Positions 31,019 through 42,611 of a stretch of DNA of 64,000 nucleotides are shown one piece after another; positions within the stretch are counted from its first letter, which is position 1, and every line of letters begins with the position of its first letter. Made by a program: the position numbers and the translations under genes. Where the stretch lies: NCBI RefSeq assembly GCF_000230895.2, contig NC_016604.1, positions 2,232,001-2,296,000 on the forward strand. The letters run 5' to 3'. The notes under the pieces were generated by a model. That model had not been told where the DNA came from. It did not search any database and saw only the letters and a list, made by a program, of their open reading frames with translations. The DNA is from Mycolicibacterium rhodesiae NBB3 (lineage in GTDB: Bacteria; Actinomycetota; Actinomycetes; Mycobacteriales; Mycobacteriaceae).

Positions 31019-31924
31019 TTATCTGTTTGCCTGCGCTGCCTTATCCAACTGGCTCGCCAACTGCTCAGCGGTCTGGCGCTGCCAGGTCAGATAGTCGGTG
31101 CCCTCGGGCAGGGTCTCGGTCACGTCCACCACGGGTATCGAGGCGCGCGCGGCGGCGTCGGAAAGCTGCTTGGTGACGGCGGTCTCGGTCTGCGGGTTGT
31201 AGAGCAGTGCGGACACCTGCCGGGTGTTGATCAGATCCAGCATGGCGGCCAGGTCGGCAGGCGACGGGTCGGTGTCCTCCTCGATCGCGTTCGCGAATCC
31301 CTCCGGGGTCCTGTCAGCGATACCCGCGTTGACCAGCAGGTAGTGCGCGACGGGTTCCGTCGCCACCACTGATGCGCCCGGATGTTTTTGGCCGATCGTG
31401 CGTTCCAGCGTGAGGATCTCGTCGGCCTTGGCGCCGAACGCCGCGGCGTTGGCGCGGTAGGCGTCGGCGTTAGCGGGGTCGATCGACGCCAGGCGGTCGG
31501 CGACTCCGGTGGCGACGGCCTTGGCGGTGGCCGGGTCGTAGAAGACGTGCTCATTGCCGGGCTGCTGGGCGTCGGGGCGCAGCGCGTACGCGTCGACGGT
31601 CGGCACGTCCGGATGGTCCTCGAGCACGTGCTCGACCCAGTGGTCGTAGTCGCCGCCGTTGAAGACGACCAGCGAGGCGTCGGTGATCGCCGCGGTGTCG
31701 GCGGGGCTGGCCTCGAACGAATGCGGGTCGGCGACCGTCCCGCTCACGATCGAGGTCACGGTTGCATGATCGTCGGTGACGGCGCTCGTCACGCTGCCCC
31801 ATACGTCGGTGGAGGCCACGACGGTCGCGGCACCGTGGTCGGTTGGCGACGATTCCTGCTGACTGCAGCCGACGGCTCCGATGGCCACCACGGCCGCCGT
31901 CGCCGCCGCAAATCTGGCACGCAT
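31019..31924 (-). CDS. znuA: Zinc-binding lipoprotein ZnuA-type (solute-binding protein)
   Basis: A 301-residue cluster 9 (metal) solute-binding protein with signal peptide and lipobox (AIGAVGC, Cys about residue 20). Metal ligands are recognisable: His in VADPHSFEAS, His in GNEHVFYDP and Glu/His in VATEPVAHYLL. ATG 31924 is preceded by AGGGAG at good spacing; an upstream in-frame extension is not needed. It delivers zinc to ZnuBC at the outer face of the membrane. It diverges from a LacI regulator 91 bases away. Confidence 0.92.
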   Translation of the reverse strand: MRARFAAATAAVVAIGAVGCSQQESSPTDHGAATVVASTDVWGSVTSAVTDDHATVTSIVSGTVADPHSFEASPADTAAITDASLVVFNGGDYDHWVEHVLEDHPDVPTVDAYALRPDAQQPGNEHVFYDPATAKAVATGVADRLASIDPANADAYRANAAAFGAKADEILTLERTIGQKHPGASVVATEPVAHYLLVNAGIADRTPEGFANAIEEDTDPSPADLAAMLDLINTRQVSALLYNPQTETAVTKQLSDAAARASIPVVDVTETLPEGTDYLTWQRQTAEQLASQLDKAAQANR

Positions 31925-31944
31925 CCGCAACTCCCTAAAGGTAA

Positions 31945-31959
31945 TGAAAACCGTTTCCA
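31945..31959 (-). promoter_or_regulatory. Candidate Zur operator upstream of znuA
   Basis: The AT-rich imperfect palindrome TGAAAACCGTTTCCA (plus strand) lies 20 bases upstream of the znuA start. It resembles the mycobacterial Zur box family (TGAAAATnATTTTCA-like). One arm position differs. Such a site would shut the znuACB operon when zinc is adequate. Confidence 0.6.
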
Positions 31960-32015
31960 ATAACTCTAGCCCACAGCATCCCGGGGAACGCAAATCAATC
32001 CGCTAACGTCACACC

Positions 32016-33116
32016 ATGCCCAGGAGTCCAGCGCCCCGGCGCCGGGCGACTCTGGCCTCGTTGGCCGCCGAACTCAAGGTTTCGCGGACCACCATCTCGA
32101 ACGCCTACAACCGACCGGACCAACTGTCGGCTGACCTTCGTGATCGCGTACTGGCCACCGCGAAGCGGTTGGGATATCCGGGACCCGATCCGGTCGCGCG
32201 CTCGCTGCGCACCCGCAAAGCCGGGGCCGTCGGCCTGATGATCACCGAACCGCTCAACTATTCGTTCAGCGATCCGGCCGCCCTGGACTTCGTGGCCGGC
32301 CTCGCCGAGTCGTGCGAAGAAGCGGGCCAGGGGCTGCTGTTGGTGGCGATAGGTCCGAACCGGAGCCTCGACGACGGTTCGGCGGCCGTGCTCGCCGCGG
32401 GCGTCGACGGCTTTGTGGTGTACTCCGCGTCCGACGACGACCCCTATCTGTCGGTGGTCGCACAGCGGCATCTTCCGATCGTCGTCGTCGATCAGCCCAA
32501 GGACGTGCCAAACACCTCACGGGTGTGCATCGACGATCGCGACGCCATGCGTCAGCTTGCAGAACACGTTGTGGGACTTGGGCATCGGGAGATCGCACTG
32601 CTCACCATGCGGTTGGGCCGTGATTGGCCGCACGGGGGACCGCGCCCGGCGCTGGCCGATCCGGAACGCGTGCAGACCCCGCACTTCCACGTTCAGCGCG
32701 AGCGTATACGCGGCGTACGCGACGCGATGGCCGCTGCCGGCCTCGATCCGGATTCATTGACCGTCGTCGAGAGTTACGAACACCTCCCGTCGTCGGGAGG
32801 CGAGGCCGCGGAGGTTGCCCTCAGCGTGAATCCCCGCATCACCGCGCTCATGTGCACGGCCGACGTGTTGGCGCTGTCGGCGATGGATTATCTACGCGCA
32901 CATGGCATCTACGTGCCGGGCCAGATGACGGTCACCGGCTTCGACGGGGTGCCGGAAGCGCTGCGGCGAGGTCTGACGACGGTGGTCCAGCCGAGCATGG
33001 AGAAGGGCCGCAGTGCCGGCCGGCTGCTGCACCACCCGCCGCGCTCCGGTCTGCCGGAGATCCAAGTCCTCGACACCGACGTGGTGCGTGGCCGCACATC
33101 CGGTCCGCCTGCTTAG
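32016..33116 (+). CDS. LacI family transcriptional regulator (Rv3575c-like)
   Basis: A 366-residue regulator with an N-terminal LacI HTH (TLASLAAELKVSRTTISNAYNRPDQLSADLRDRV) and hinge (DPVARSLRTRKAGAVGLM), followed by a sugar-binding-like periplasmic domain. The M. tuberculosis counterpart (Rv3575c) lies beside kstR. The ligand is unknown; otsB next door suggests a trehalose or sugar signal, but this is inference. It diverges from znuA. Its stop overlaps that of the convergent kinase-like gene (TTAG at 33113-33116). Confidence 0.85.
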   Translation: MPRSPAPRRRATLASLAAELKVSRTTISNAYNRPDQLSADLRDRVLATAKRLGYPGPDPVARSLRTRKAGAVGLMITEPLNYSFSDPAALDFVAGLAESCEEAGQGLLLVAIGPNRSLDDGSAAVLAAGVDGFVVYSASDDDPYLSVVAQRHLPIVVVDQPKDVPNTSRVCIDDRDAMRQLAEHVVGLGHREIALLTMRLGRDWPHGGPRPALADPERVQTPHFHVQRERIRGVRDAMAAAGLDPDSLTVVESYEHLPSSGGEAAEVALSVNPRITALMCTADVLALSAMDYLRAHGIYVPGQMTVTGFDGVPEALRRGLTTVVQPSMEKGRSAGRLLHHPPRSGLPEIQVLDTDVVRGRTSGPPA

Positions 33117-34048
33117 ATCCCGGTGATCTCCAGGCTCGCCCGCCACTCATCGAGCACCGGGGCCAGACCTTCGGCCAGCATCGGCAATTCCGGCACCATA
33201 GCCAGCACCGCCACCATGGCGAGTCGGCCCGCTGCCACCGTCAGCCGCAGCACTCGATCGTCAACGGGACGAAGGCCGAGCGCCGTTGCGGCAGCGTCGT
33301 AGGCCGCGAGGCCTTCGGGTCCCACCGCCGCAAGGTCGGATTCGATCGCACCTCTTGTGACGAGTTCGAAGTCCGACCACAGGTCACCATCGGGTGTACT
33401 GATCATGTTGTAGTACGGCACATCCCCGTGGATCGGCTGGATGTCGACACCGGGAAACGTCTGTTCGAACACGCGTTGCGACGTCAGAACCGGCGCGATG
33501 ACGGACCATTCCCGTTGCGCCCGTTCAAGATCGGCGGCGGGCAACAGGTCGGGCAGGTGCTCCAACTCGGCCAGCCCGTCGGGAATGTAGGTGCCGAACG
33601 GTGCCCAGAATCCGAGGTCGCCGTCATACTCACGCAATGCGGCGTGCAAACGTGCCGTCTGGCCGATGCGGTACTCCGTGTCCGGCTCGCCGGGGACCTC
33701 ATCGACGAATTGCCAGAAAGTCATCGAGAAGCCATCACGCCGAACGGGTTCACGTCGCACCAGAGGACTGGGCGGCACCACAGGATGACCCCGGTCTGCC
33801 AGCCAGCCGGCTACCGCGAGCTCCGAACGCTGCTGTCCTGTTTGGATTTCCGGCCGGGCCGTATACGACGGAGGCACGACGGTGGGAACCCGGGCGATGA
33901 CAGGGGCGGGGGCGAGGTGGACGATCACCGAGAATACGTCGTAGAGCACGCGAGGTTCAGATACGGATAGCCCGAGATCGTGTGCTGCACCGGTTGCCGC
34001 GGAAACCGCCCGCGCGGTGCGTGCTTTCAGTTGCTCAGGACTCAGCAC
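33113..34048 (-). CDS. Aminoglycoside phosphotransferase/kinase-fold protein
   Basis: A 311-residue protein of the APH/ChoK-like kinase fold. The Brenner-type catalytic loop reads IQPIHGDVPYYNMI (HGD...N) and the metal motif reads LWSDFELV. The target is unknown; similar proteins phosphorylate small molecules such as sugars or methionine-like compounds and are not proven drug-resistance enzymes. The start is taken as GTG 34048, which overlaps the otsB 3' end by 14 bases; a longer frame runs into otsB without conserved sequence. It is third in kstR-otsB-kinase. Confidence 0.75.
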   Translation of the reverse strand: MLSPEQLKARTARAVSAATGAAHDLGLSVSEPRVLYDVFSVIVHLAPAPVIARVPTVVPPSYTARPEIQTGQQRSELAVAGWLADRGHPVVPPSPLVRREPVRRDGFSMTFWQFVDEVPGEPDTEYRIGQTARLHAALREYDGDLGFWAPFGTYIPDGLAELEHLPDLLPAADLERAQREWSVIAPVLTSQRVFEQTFPGVDIQPIHGDVPYYNMISTPDGDLWSDFELVTRGAIESDLAAVGPEGLAAYDAAATALGLRPVDDRVLRLTVAAGRLAMVAVLAMVPELPMLAEGLAPVLDEWRASLEITGI

Positions 34049-34790
34049 GGGCGTGCACCAGATAACCCAAGGTTTCGGCAACGTCGTCGGGCGACTCGAC
34101 CCGGAACCGCGCGGCGGTCTCACCGGGACCGACCTTCACGCCGACATCGCCGTGGCGCAGTCGCACGAACGCCGTTTCGTCGGTGACGTCGTCACCGAGA
34201 AACAGCACGGCCGTGGAGGCGGTCCGGTCGCGCAGGATGTCGACGGCCTCGCCCTTGCTCGTCTTCAGAACCGCGAACTCGAGGACTGCCTTGCCTGCGG
34301 TGATGTGCGCATCCCAGTTCTGCGATGCCCGGCGCGCCTCGGACAGTGCGGCCGCACCGTCGTCGGCGCTGGCATTGCGGACGTGCAGGGCGGCCGACGC
34401 CGGCTTGGTCTCCACCGTGACGCCCGGCCGACCGGCCGCTATCTCGTTGAGCTCTACGGTGATTCGCGCCAACAAGTCTTCGTCGATGTCGTGGGAGAAG
34501 CCGGTGTCGAACTCCGCCCCGTGGCTGCCGACCAGGTGGATCGCCGGCCCTATCCCGGAAAAGCCGGTCAGCGTCCGCAGCACGCCGAGAGCGCGCCCCG
34601 AGACCAGCGCCACTTCGGTGTCAGGAAGCTCTGCCAGTGCGGTCAGGGCCGAGGCGGCGGCGGGAAGCATCCGCGCGTCTTCGGGATTGTTGACGATCGG
34701 CGCCAGGGTGCCATCGAAGTCGCAGGTGACGAGGAGCTTGTCGGCCCGGGAGATCGCGTCGAGCGCGCGCTGCAGTTCGACCGGGAGCAC
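34035..34790 (-). CDS. otsB: Trehalose-6-phosphate phosphatase
   Basis: A 251-residue HAD phosphatase. Motif I DFDGTLAPI carries the nucleophile Asp. Motif II VALVSGR, the cap region with HGAEFD, motif III Lys around GKAVLEF and motif IV GDDVTDETAF follow in order. It dephosphorylates trehalose-6-phosphate to trehalose. It is shorter than M. tuberculosis OtsB2, which has an N-terminal extension. Start GTG 34790 is 2 bases after the kstR stop, so otsB is co-transcribed with the steroid repressor gene, an arrangement not found at the M. tuberculosis kstR locus. Confidence 0.9.
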   Translation of the reverse strand: MLPVELQRALDAISRADKLLVTCDFDGTLAPIVNNPEDARMLPAAASALTALAELPDTEVALVSGRALGVLRTLTGFSGIGPAIHLVGSHGAEFDTGFSHDIDEDLLARITVELNEIAAGRPGVTVETKPASAALHVRNASADDGAAALSEARRASQNWDAHITAGKAVLEFAVLKTSKGEAVDILRDRTASTAVLFLGDDVTDETAFVRLRHGDVGVKVGPGETAARFRVESPDDVAETLGYLVHARAES

Positions 34791-34792
34791 GC

Positions 34793-35473
34793 CTAGATCT
34801 TAGGGTGCTCTCCGTCACCGATCAGCAGCCGGACCGCGAGGTCCAACCGTTTGCTGACGTCGGTCGCCGACGCGCGCCTAGTCAGCCACGCCAGCAGGTT
34901 CGACAGCCACACATCGGAGATGACGCGGGCGATGTGGTACTGGTCCTCGGTGGGTTCGCCGTCGCTCATCGCCCGGGCGAACATCGAGTCCATCAGCTTG
35001 CCCACGTGATCAACCTCACCCGCCGCCGAGGCGTCGGCGAACACGAACGCGCGCGTCATCGCCTCGGTCAGCAGCGGATTGCGCTGCATCGCGCGGTTGA
35101 GCTTGCCGACCATGATGTTCAGTCGCTGGTACGGGGTGCCGCCGGACAACGCGGCGCGGTCAGTCTTGGCGTCGATGCGTTCGAATTCCCTGCCTAGCGC
35201 CGAGACCAGCAGGTGCACCTTCGACGGGAAATAGCGGTACAGCGTGCCGACCGCGACATCGGCGCGTTCGGCGACGGCGCGCATCTGAACGGCCTCGTAG
35301 CCGCCCTTCGACGCGATGGCCAAGGTGGCGTCCAGGATGCGCTTACGGCGTTCCCGCTGCGCTTCGGATCCGAGTTCGGACTCGGCGAGTACCGCCACGT
35401 TCATCACCTGGCGCGGTCGCGAATCCGACCCCGAACCCGTATTAGGGGGCGCTGGCTGTGAAAGGCCGGACAT
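34793..35473 (-). CDS. kstR: HTH-type transcriptional repressor KstR
   Basis: A TetR family repressor of cholesterol/steroid catabolism, here 226 residues. The HTH is in the segment ATLAIASKGGYEAVQMRAVAERADVAVGTLYRYF. The ligand-binding C-terminal domain (VHLLVSALGREFERIDAK...) is nearly identical to M. tuberculosis KstR, whose inducer is a 3-oxo-cholest-4-en-26-oyl-type CoA thioester. ATG 35473 has AAGGAG upstream; an ATG at 35404 would give the 203-residue form that matches the short annotation. A KstR box lies in the intergenic space, so it probably represses itself and fadE34. Followed by otsB and a kinase-fold gene. Confidence 0.95.
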   Translation of the reverse strand: MSGLSQPAPPNTGSGSDSRPRQVMNVAVLAESELGSEAQRERRKRILDATLAIASKGGYEAVQMRAVAERADVAVGTLYRYFPSKVHLLVSALGREFERIDAKTDRAALSGGTPYQRLNIMVGKLNRAMQRNPLLTEAMTRAFVFADASAAGEVDHVGKLMDSMFARAMSDGEPTEDQYHIARVISDVWLSNLLAWLTRRASATDVSKRLDLAVRLLIGDGEHPKI

Positions 35474-35615
35474 GTTGTCGGCTGCTCCTTGCATCGTGCG
35501 TACTCGTCGAAAACGATACGCATGCCGGACTCCATTTTCTCAGCACAGCGCCACCCCGGCACAGACGTGTCCTGCTGCTATGGCGGTCGACTTGACGGTC
35601 GATCGCTGGCACTAT

Positions 35616-35629
35616 TAGAACACGTTCTA
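35616..35629. promoter_or_regulatory. KstR operator between kstR and fadE34
   Basis: TAGAACACGTTCTA is a perfect match to TnnAACnnGTTnnA and a full palindrome. It is 43 bases before the fadE34 start and about 143 before the kstR start. A single site can regulate both divergent genes. Confidence 0.92.
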
Positions 35630-35671
35630 GTGGGAAGCATGGCCTTCTCGCCCAAACGCTAGGAGCAGACG

Positions 35672-37804
35672 GTGTCAGCCACAATCACCGACGAGCAGTT
35701 TGCCGCGCGCGAGTTGGTCCGTAGCTGGGCGGCCGCCTCGGGGGCCGCCGCAGCTGCCCGGGACGTCGAGCAGGGCCAGCCGGATGCGTGGCGCGCCGCC
35801 TACGACGGATTGGCACAGCTGGGGATCTTCGGCGTCGCCATCCCCGAGGAGCAGGGCGGCGCCGACGGCACCGTCGAAGACCTGTGCGCGATGGTCGACG
35901 AAGCGGGCGCGGCGCTGGTTGCCGGACCCGTCGCAACCACGGCGCTGGCCACTTTGCTGATTGACCGGGCGGATGTCCTTGAGCCGCTGATCGCCGGCGA
36001 GCGCGTCGCGGGCGTTTCGCTGACCTCCGACGTGACGTTCGACGGCGGCCGGGCATCGGGCACTGCCGAATACGTTTTGGGTGCCGATCCGGCGGGGGTG
36101 CTGCTGCTTCCTGCCGGGGACAAGGTCGTGCTGATCGACGCCGGAGCCGACGGGGTCACGATCGAACCGCTGAAGGCGACCGACTTCTCGCGGCCGCTGG
36201 GCCGCGTCGTACTCGACTCCGCGCCCGCCGAGGCCCTCTCGGCATCGACGCAACGTTTCACCGATGTGGCCGCCACCGTGTTGGCGGCTGAAGCCGCCGG
36301 GCTGGCGCGCTGGGCGCTGCAGACTGCGACGGAGTACGCGAAGGTGCGCGAGCAGTTCGGCAAGCCGATCGGCAGTTTCCAGGCCATCAAGCACATGTGC
36401 GCCGAGATGCTGTTGCGTTCAGAGCAGGCCTCGGTCGCGGCGGCCGACGCCGCCAGAGCGGTCAGCGAGGACGATGAGCGTCAGCTGTCCATTGCCGTGG
36501 CCGTCGCCGCCGCCGCGGGTATCAACGCCGCGAAGGCGAATGCGAAGGACTGCATTCAGGTACTCGGCGGCATCGGAATCACCTGGGAACACGACGCACA
36601 TCTGTATTTGCGGCGGGCGTACGGCATCGAGCACTTTCTCGGTGGTGCCAATCAGTGGCTGCGCCGCATCGCGACCCTCACCCAACAGGGGGTGCGACGC
36701 GAACTGCGCATCGATCTCGAATCGGTCGAACATCTTCGTCCTGAAATCGCCTCGGCAGTGGCAGAAGTCGCCGCGCAACCGGCCGAGAAGCGTCAGGTGG
36801 CACTCGCCGACGCAGGACTGCTGGCACCACACTGGCCGCGGCCGCACGGCCGCGAGGCCGGCCCCGCCGAGCAGCTGCTGATCGATCAGGAGCTGGCCAA
36901 GACCGACGTGGTGCGACCCGATCTGGTGATCGGATGGTGGGCCGTACCAACAATTCTCGAGCACGGCAGCCCCGAACAGATCGAGAAGTTCGTTCCGGCC
37001 ACGCTGCGCGGCGAGTTCATCTGGTGTCAGTTGTTCAGTGAGCCCGGCGCGGGTTCTGACCTTGCCGCGTTGCGTACCAAGGCCGTTCGCGCCGAAGGCG
37101 TGTCCGCAAGCGGCACAAAGAGCTCAGGCTGGAAGCTCACCGGGCAGAAGGTGTGGACGTCCGCGGCGCACAAGGCCGCGTGGGGTGTATGCCTGGCCCG
37201 CACCGATCCCGATGCGCCAAAACACAAGGGCATCACGTATTTCCTCGTGGACATGAAATCGCCGGGAATCGACATCCGCCCACTTCGCGAGATCACCGGC
37301 GACAACCTCTTCAACGAGGTGTTCTTCGACGACGTCTTCGTACCCGACGAGATGGTCGTTGGGCAGGTCAACGACGGATGGCGGCTGGCGCGCACCACAC
37401 TCGCCAATGAACGCGTGGCGATGGCACACGGCACCGCGCTGGGCAATCCGATGGAGGAACTGCTGCGCACGGTTGCCGAACTCGAACTCGACTCAACAGG
37501 GCAGCAGCAACTCGGCACGTTGATCCTGGCCGCTCAGGTCGGCTCGCTGTTGGACCAGAAGATCGCGGAACTGCTTGTAGGAGGCCAGGATCCGGGTCCA
37601 CAGGCCAGCGCGCGCAAGCTGATCGGCGTGCGCTACCGGCAGGCGCTGTCCGAGCTTCGGATGGAGCTCTCGCCGGGCGGCGGTGTCGTCGACAACAAGA
37701 CGGTGTTCGACTTCCTCAACACACGCTGCCTCACCATCGCAGGCGGTACCGAGCAGATCCTGCTCACCATGGCCGGCGAGCGTCTGCTCGGCCTACCCCG
37801 CTAG
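35672..37804 (+). CDS. fadE34: Two-domain acyl-CoA dehydrogenase FadE34
   Basis: A 710-residue protein made of two complete acyl-CoA dehydrogenase-like halves (about 1-330 and 345-710) in one chain. The second half carries the ACAD signature WCQLFSEPGAGSDLA and the C-terminal IAGGTEQILLTM segment; the first carries VREQFGKPIGSFQAIKH. In M. tuberculosis FadE34 dehydrogenates the 24-carbon bile-acid-like side-chain CoA of cholesterol degradation. GTG 35672 has AGGAG at 6-base spacing. KstR box upstream. Its stop shares CTAG with the convergent secreted protein gene. Confidence 0.94.
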   Translation: MSATITDEQFAARELVRSWAAASGAAAAARDVEQGQPDAWRAAYDGLAQLGIFGVAIPEEQGGADGTVEDLCAMVDEAGAALVAGPVATTALATLLIDRADVLEPLIAGERVAGVSLTSDVTFDGGRASGTAEYVLGADPAGVLLLPAGDKVVLIDAGADGVTIEPLKATDFSRPLGRVVLDSAPAEALSASTQRFTDVAATVLAAEAAGLARWALQTATEYAKVREQFGKPIGSFQAIKHMCAEMLLRSEQASVAAADAARAVSEDDERQLSIAVAVAAAAGINAAKANAKDCIQVLGGIGITWEHDAHLYLRRAYGIEHFLGGANQWLRRIATLTQQGVRRELRIDLESVEHLRPEIASAVAEVAAQPAEKRQVALADAGLLAPHWPRPHGREAGPAEQLLIDQELAKTDVVRPDLVIGWWAVPTILEHGSPEQIEKFVPATLRGEFIWCQLFSEPGAGSDLAALRTKAVRAEGVSASGTKSSGWKLTGQKVWTSAAHKAAWGVCLARTDPDAPKHKGITYFLVDMKSPGIDIRPLREITGDNLFNEVFFDDVFVPDEMVVGQVNDGWRLARTTLANERVAMAHGTALGNPMEELLRTVAELELDSTGQQQLGTLILAAQVGSLLDQKIAELLVGGQDPGPQASARKLIGVRYRQALSELRMELSPGGGVVDNKTVFDFLNTRCLTIAGGTEQILLTMAGERLLGLPR

Positions 37805-38349
37805 CTGAAGGCGGCCTGCGCGCAGGCGTCAGGTGTCGTGAGGTTGACGCCCGCATACACGATCTGGATGTGACTGCACACGATCAACGGGACGTCGGTC
37901 CGAGGTCCGCCCGTACGCCAATCCGTCGGGTACGCCTGCCCGCGCCAGGTGAACTTCTCCGGCGGTCCGCCGCCGAAGAAGACCGTTTGGAACACGACGT
38001 CGGTCGGCGACTTGAACGAGCGAGTGTTGTTCATGTCGTAGTTGAAGTTGATGTACACGCCGCGGTCCATCGTGCGCAGTGTCGTTGACTGCCGGCCGTA
38101 TGTGTCGCCGGGAAACCCGATGACACCTTCCGGTGCACGAAGACTGGCCCCGGTATCGAAGTAGCAAGTGCCTTCGGCCGTCACGCAATTGGCGGTGACG
38201 CGCATTTCGATGCTCTGTGCGGGATTGACCGGAATGGATGACGTCTTTGTGTCGATTGCCGCCGTCGCCGGCGCAACCGGTGTGACGACTGCGAGTGTGA
38301 GCCAGATCGCCGAGACGACCGCAGTGATGCCGGCCAACCGCTTCGTCAT
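37801..38349 (-). CDS. Secreted protein of unknown function (Rv3572-like)
   Basis: A 182-residue protein with a cleavable signal peptide (about residues 1-30, ending PATAAI) and no transmembrane segment after it. The mature part has two or three cysteine pairs (NCVTAEGTCYFD; IVCSHIQ; DACAQAAF) and looks beta-rich. It matches the position of Rv3572 between fadE34 and kshB, but no function is known. It overlaps the fadE34 stop and is 66 bases downstream of the kshB stop on the same strand, so it may be co-transcribed with kshB. Confidence 0.75.
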   Translation of the reverse strand: MTKRLAGITAVVSAIWLTLAVVTPVAPATAAIDTKTSSIPVNPAQSIEMRVTANCVTAEGTCYFDTGASLRAPEGVIGFPGDTYGRQSTTLRTMDRGVYINFNYDMNNTRSFKSPTDVVFQTVFFGGGPPEKFTWRGQAYPTDWRTGGPRTDVPLIVCSHIQIVYAGVNLTTPDACAQAAFS

Positions 38350-38415
38350 ACTTGCTCCCCTCTGGAGCCGCTTGCGACGACTTCCAACTCGGTGCCGCGA
38401 ATGGTAGCCCGCGCG

Positions 38416-39477
38416 TTATTCGTCGTAGGTGACTTCGACCGAATCGGATCGAGGCTTGGCCTGGCAGCCCAGAATCAAACCTTCGTCGAGGTCGGACTGC
38501 TCGAGCACGTCGTTGATCTCCATTTCGACGTCCCCCGACTTCTTCAGCACCGCGCAGGCTCCGCAATGCCCCTCGCGGCAGGAAAACGGCGCGTCGAGGC
38601 CCTTGTCGAGCAGCACATCGAGCAACTTCGCGTTGCGTGGCCAGGCGATCTCATGTGTCTCTCCGTCGAGCGTGACGACCGCCGTGGCGGGACCCTCGTC
38701 GCTGTCGTCCTCCTCGATGATGACAGCGGCGAACGGGTCGGAGTCCAGCGACTTGAATACCTCGATGTGGATGCGTTCCGCGCCGACGGCTTTCAGCGCC
38801 TCCTCGGCTGCCACCATGAACGGACCAGGACCGCAGATGTAGGCATCGTGCCCTGCGTACGGCTCGGCCAGGCGCGCCAGTGCTTCCGCGCTCGGCAGGC
38901 CCTGCACACTGACCAGCCAGTGCACGACGGTCAGCCGATCCGGGTACTTGTCCGCGAGTTCGCGTAGCGCGCGGCCGAAGATCACCGAATTCTCGTCCTG
39001 ATTGGCGTAGATCAGCACCACCCTGCCGCTGCCCTCGGCCAGCGCCGACTTGCAGATCGACATCATCGGCGTGATACCGCTGCCCGCGCCCAGCAGCAGG
39101 AAATCGGTGTCCAGCGTCTTGGGTACGAAGGTGCCCGACGGGGCCAGGACGTGGATCTTCATGCCGGCATGCGCGTGGTCGCACAGCCAGTTCGAGGCGT
39201 AGCCGTCCTGTGTGCGCTTGACGGTCACCGTCAACGGATCACCGGTGAACGGTGAACTGCACAGCGAGTAGCAGCGGGCGACCGAGCCGGTACGGTCACT
39301 GGGCACCCGCAGCGTCAGGAACTGACCTGGTGAGTAGCGCAACCGGTCGGCCGGGATATCGGCGCCGTCGGGCGCGGCGAACACGAGCGAGCGCGCGTCG
39401 GCGGTCTCCTCGACGACGTCGGTCAGCTCCAGCTCGAGCACATGGCTACCGCGCGGCTCGTCCGTCACGACCTGCAC
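38416..39477 (-). CDS. kshB: 3-ketosteroid-9-alpha-monooxygenase, ferredoxin reductase component
   Basis: A 353-residue class IA reductase. The FAD domain has RCYSLCSSP, the NAD domain has LLGAGSGITPMMSICK, and the C-terminal [2Fe-2S] domain has CREGHCGACAV plus a fourth Cys in ILGCQAKP. It passes electrons from NADH to KshA for 9-alpha-hydroxylation, which opens steroid ring B. The C-terminus SDSVEVTYDE equals the M. tuberculosis protein. GTG 39477 was taken; GTG 39468 is an alternative. KstR boxes lie 31 and 99 bases upstream. Confidence 0.95.
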   Translation of the reverse strand: MQVVTDEPRGSHVLELELTDVVEETADARSLVFAAPDGADIPADRLRYSPGQFLTLRVPSDRTGSVARCYSLCSSPFTGDPLTVTVKRTQDGYASNWLCDHAHAGMKIHVLAPSGTFVPKTLDTDFLLLGAGSGITPMMSICKSALAEGSGRVVLIYANQDENSVIFGRALRELADKYPDRLTVVHWLVSVQGLPSAEALARLAEPYAGHDAYICGPGPFMVAAEEALKAVGAERIHIEVFKSLDSDPFAAVIIEEDDSDEGPATAVVTLDGETHEIAWPRNAKLLDVLLDKGLDAPFSCREGHCGACAVLKKSGDVEMEINDVLEQSDLDEGLILGCQAKPRSDSVEVTYDE

Positions 39478-39507
39478 CCTTTCTCATCAACCAACCAGAC
39501 CAATAAC

Positions 39508-39521
39508 TAGAACAGGTTACA
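39508..39521. promoter_or_regulatory. KstR operator near kshB
   Basis: TAGAACAGGTTACA matches TnnAACnnGTTnnA completely. It lies 31 bases upstream of the kshB start, in the kshB-hsaA divergent region. Confidence 0.9.
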
Positions 39522-39575
39522 GAAATGCATGTGCCCAGGTCCAGCCCCCGCAGGTATGCCCTTCTCGACACAAAT

Positions 39576-39589
39576 CGTAACGTGTTCTA
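39576..39589. promoter_or_regulatory. KstR operator near hsaA
   Basis: CGTAACGTGTTCTA matches TnnAACnnGTTnnA except for the first base. It ends 39 bases upstream of hsaA. Together with the box at 39508 it suggests separate KstR control of each divergent operon. Confidence 0.8.
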
Positions 39590-39628
39590 ATCTTCTTCTA
39601 GGCCCAAACTCCACGAGAGGCAAATCCA

Positions 39629-42611
<2,983 letters not shown>

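Noticed and set aside
33113..34048. Calling the APH-fold gene an aminoglycoside-resistance gene.
   Set aside because: The fold includes many housekeeping kinases. Nothing in the operon (kstR, otsB) points to resistance.
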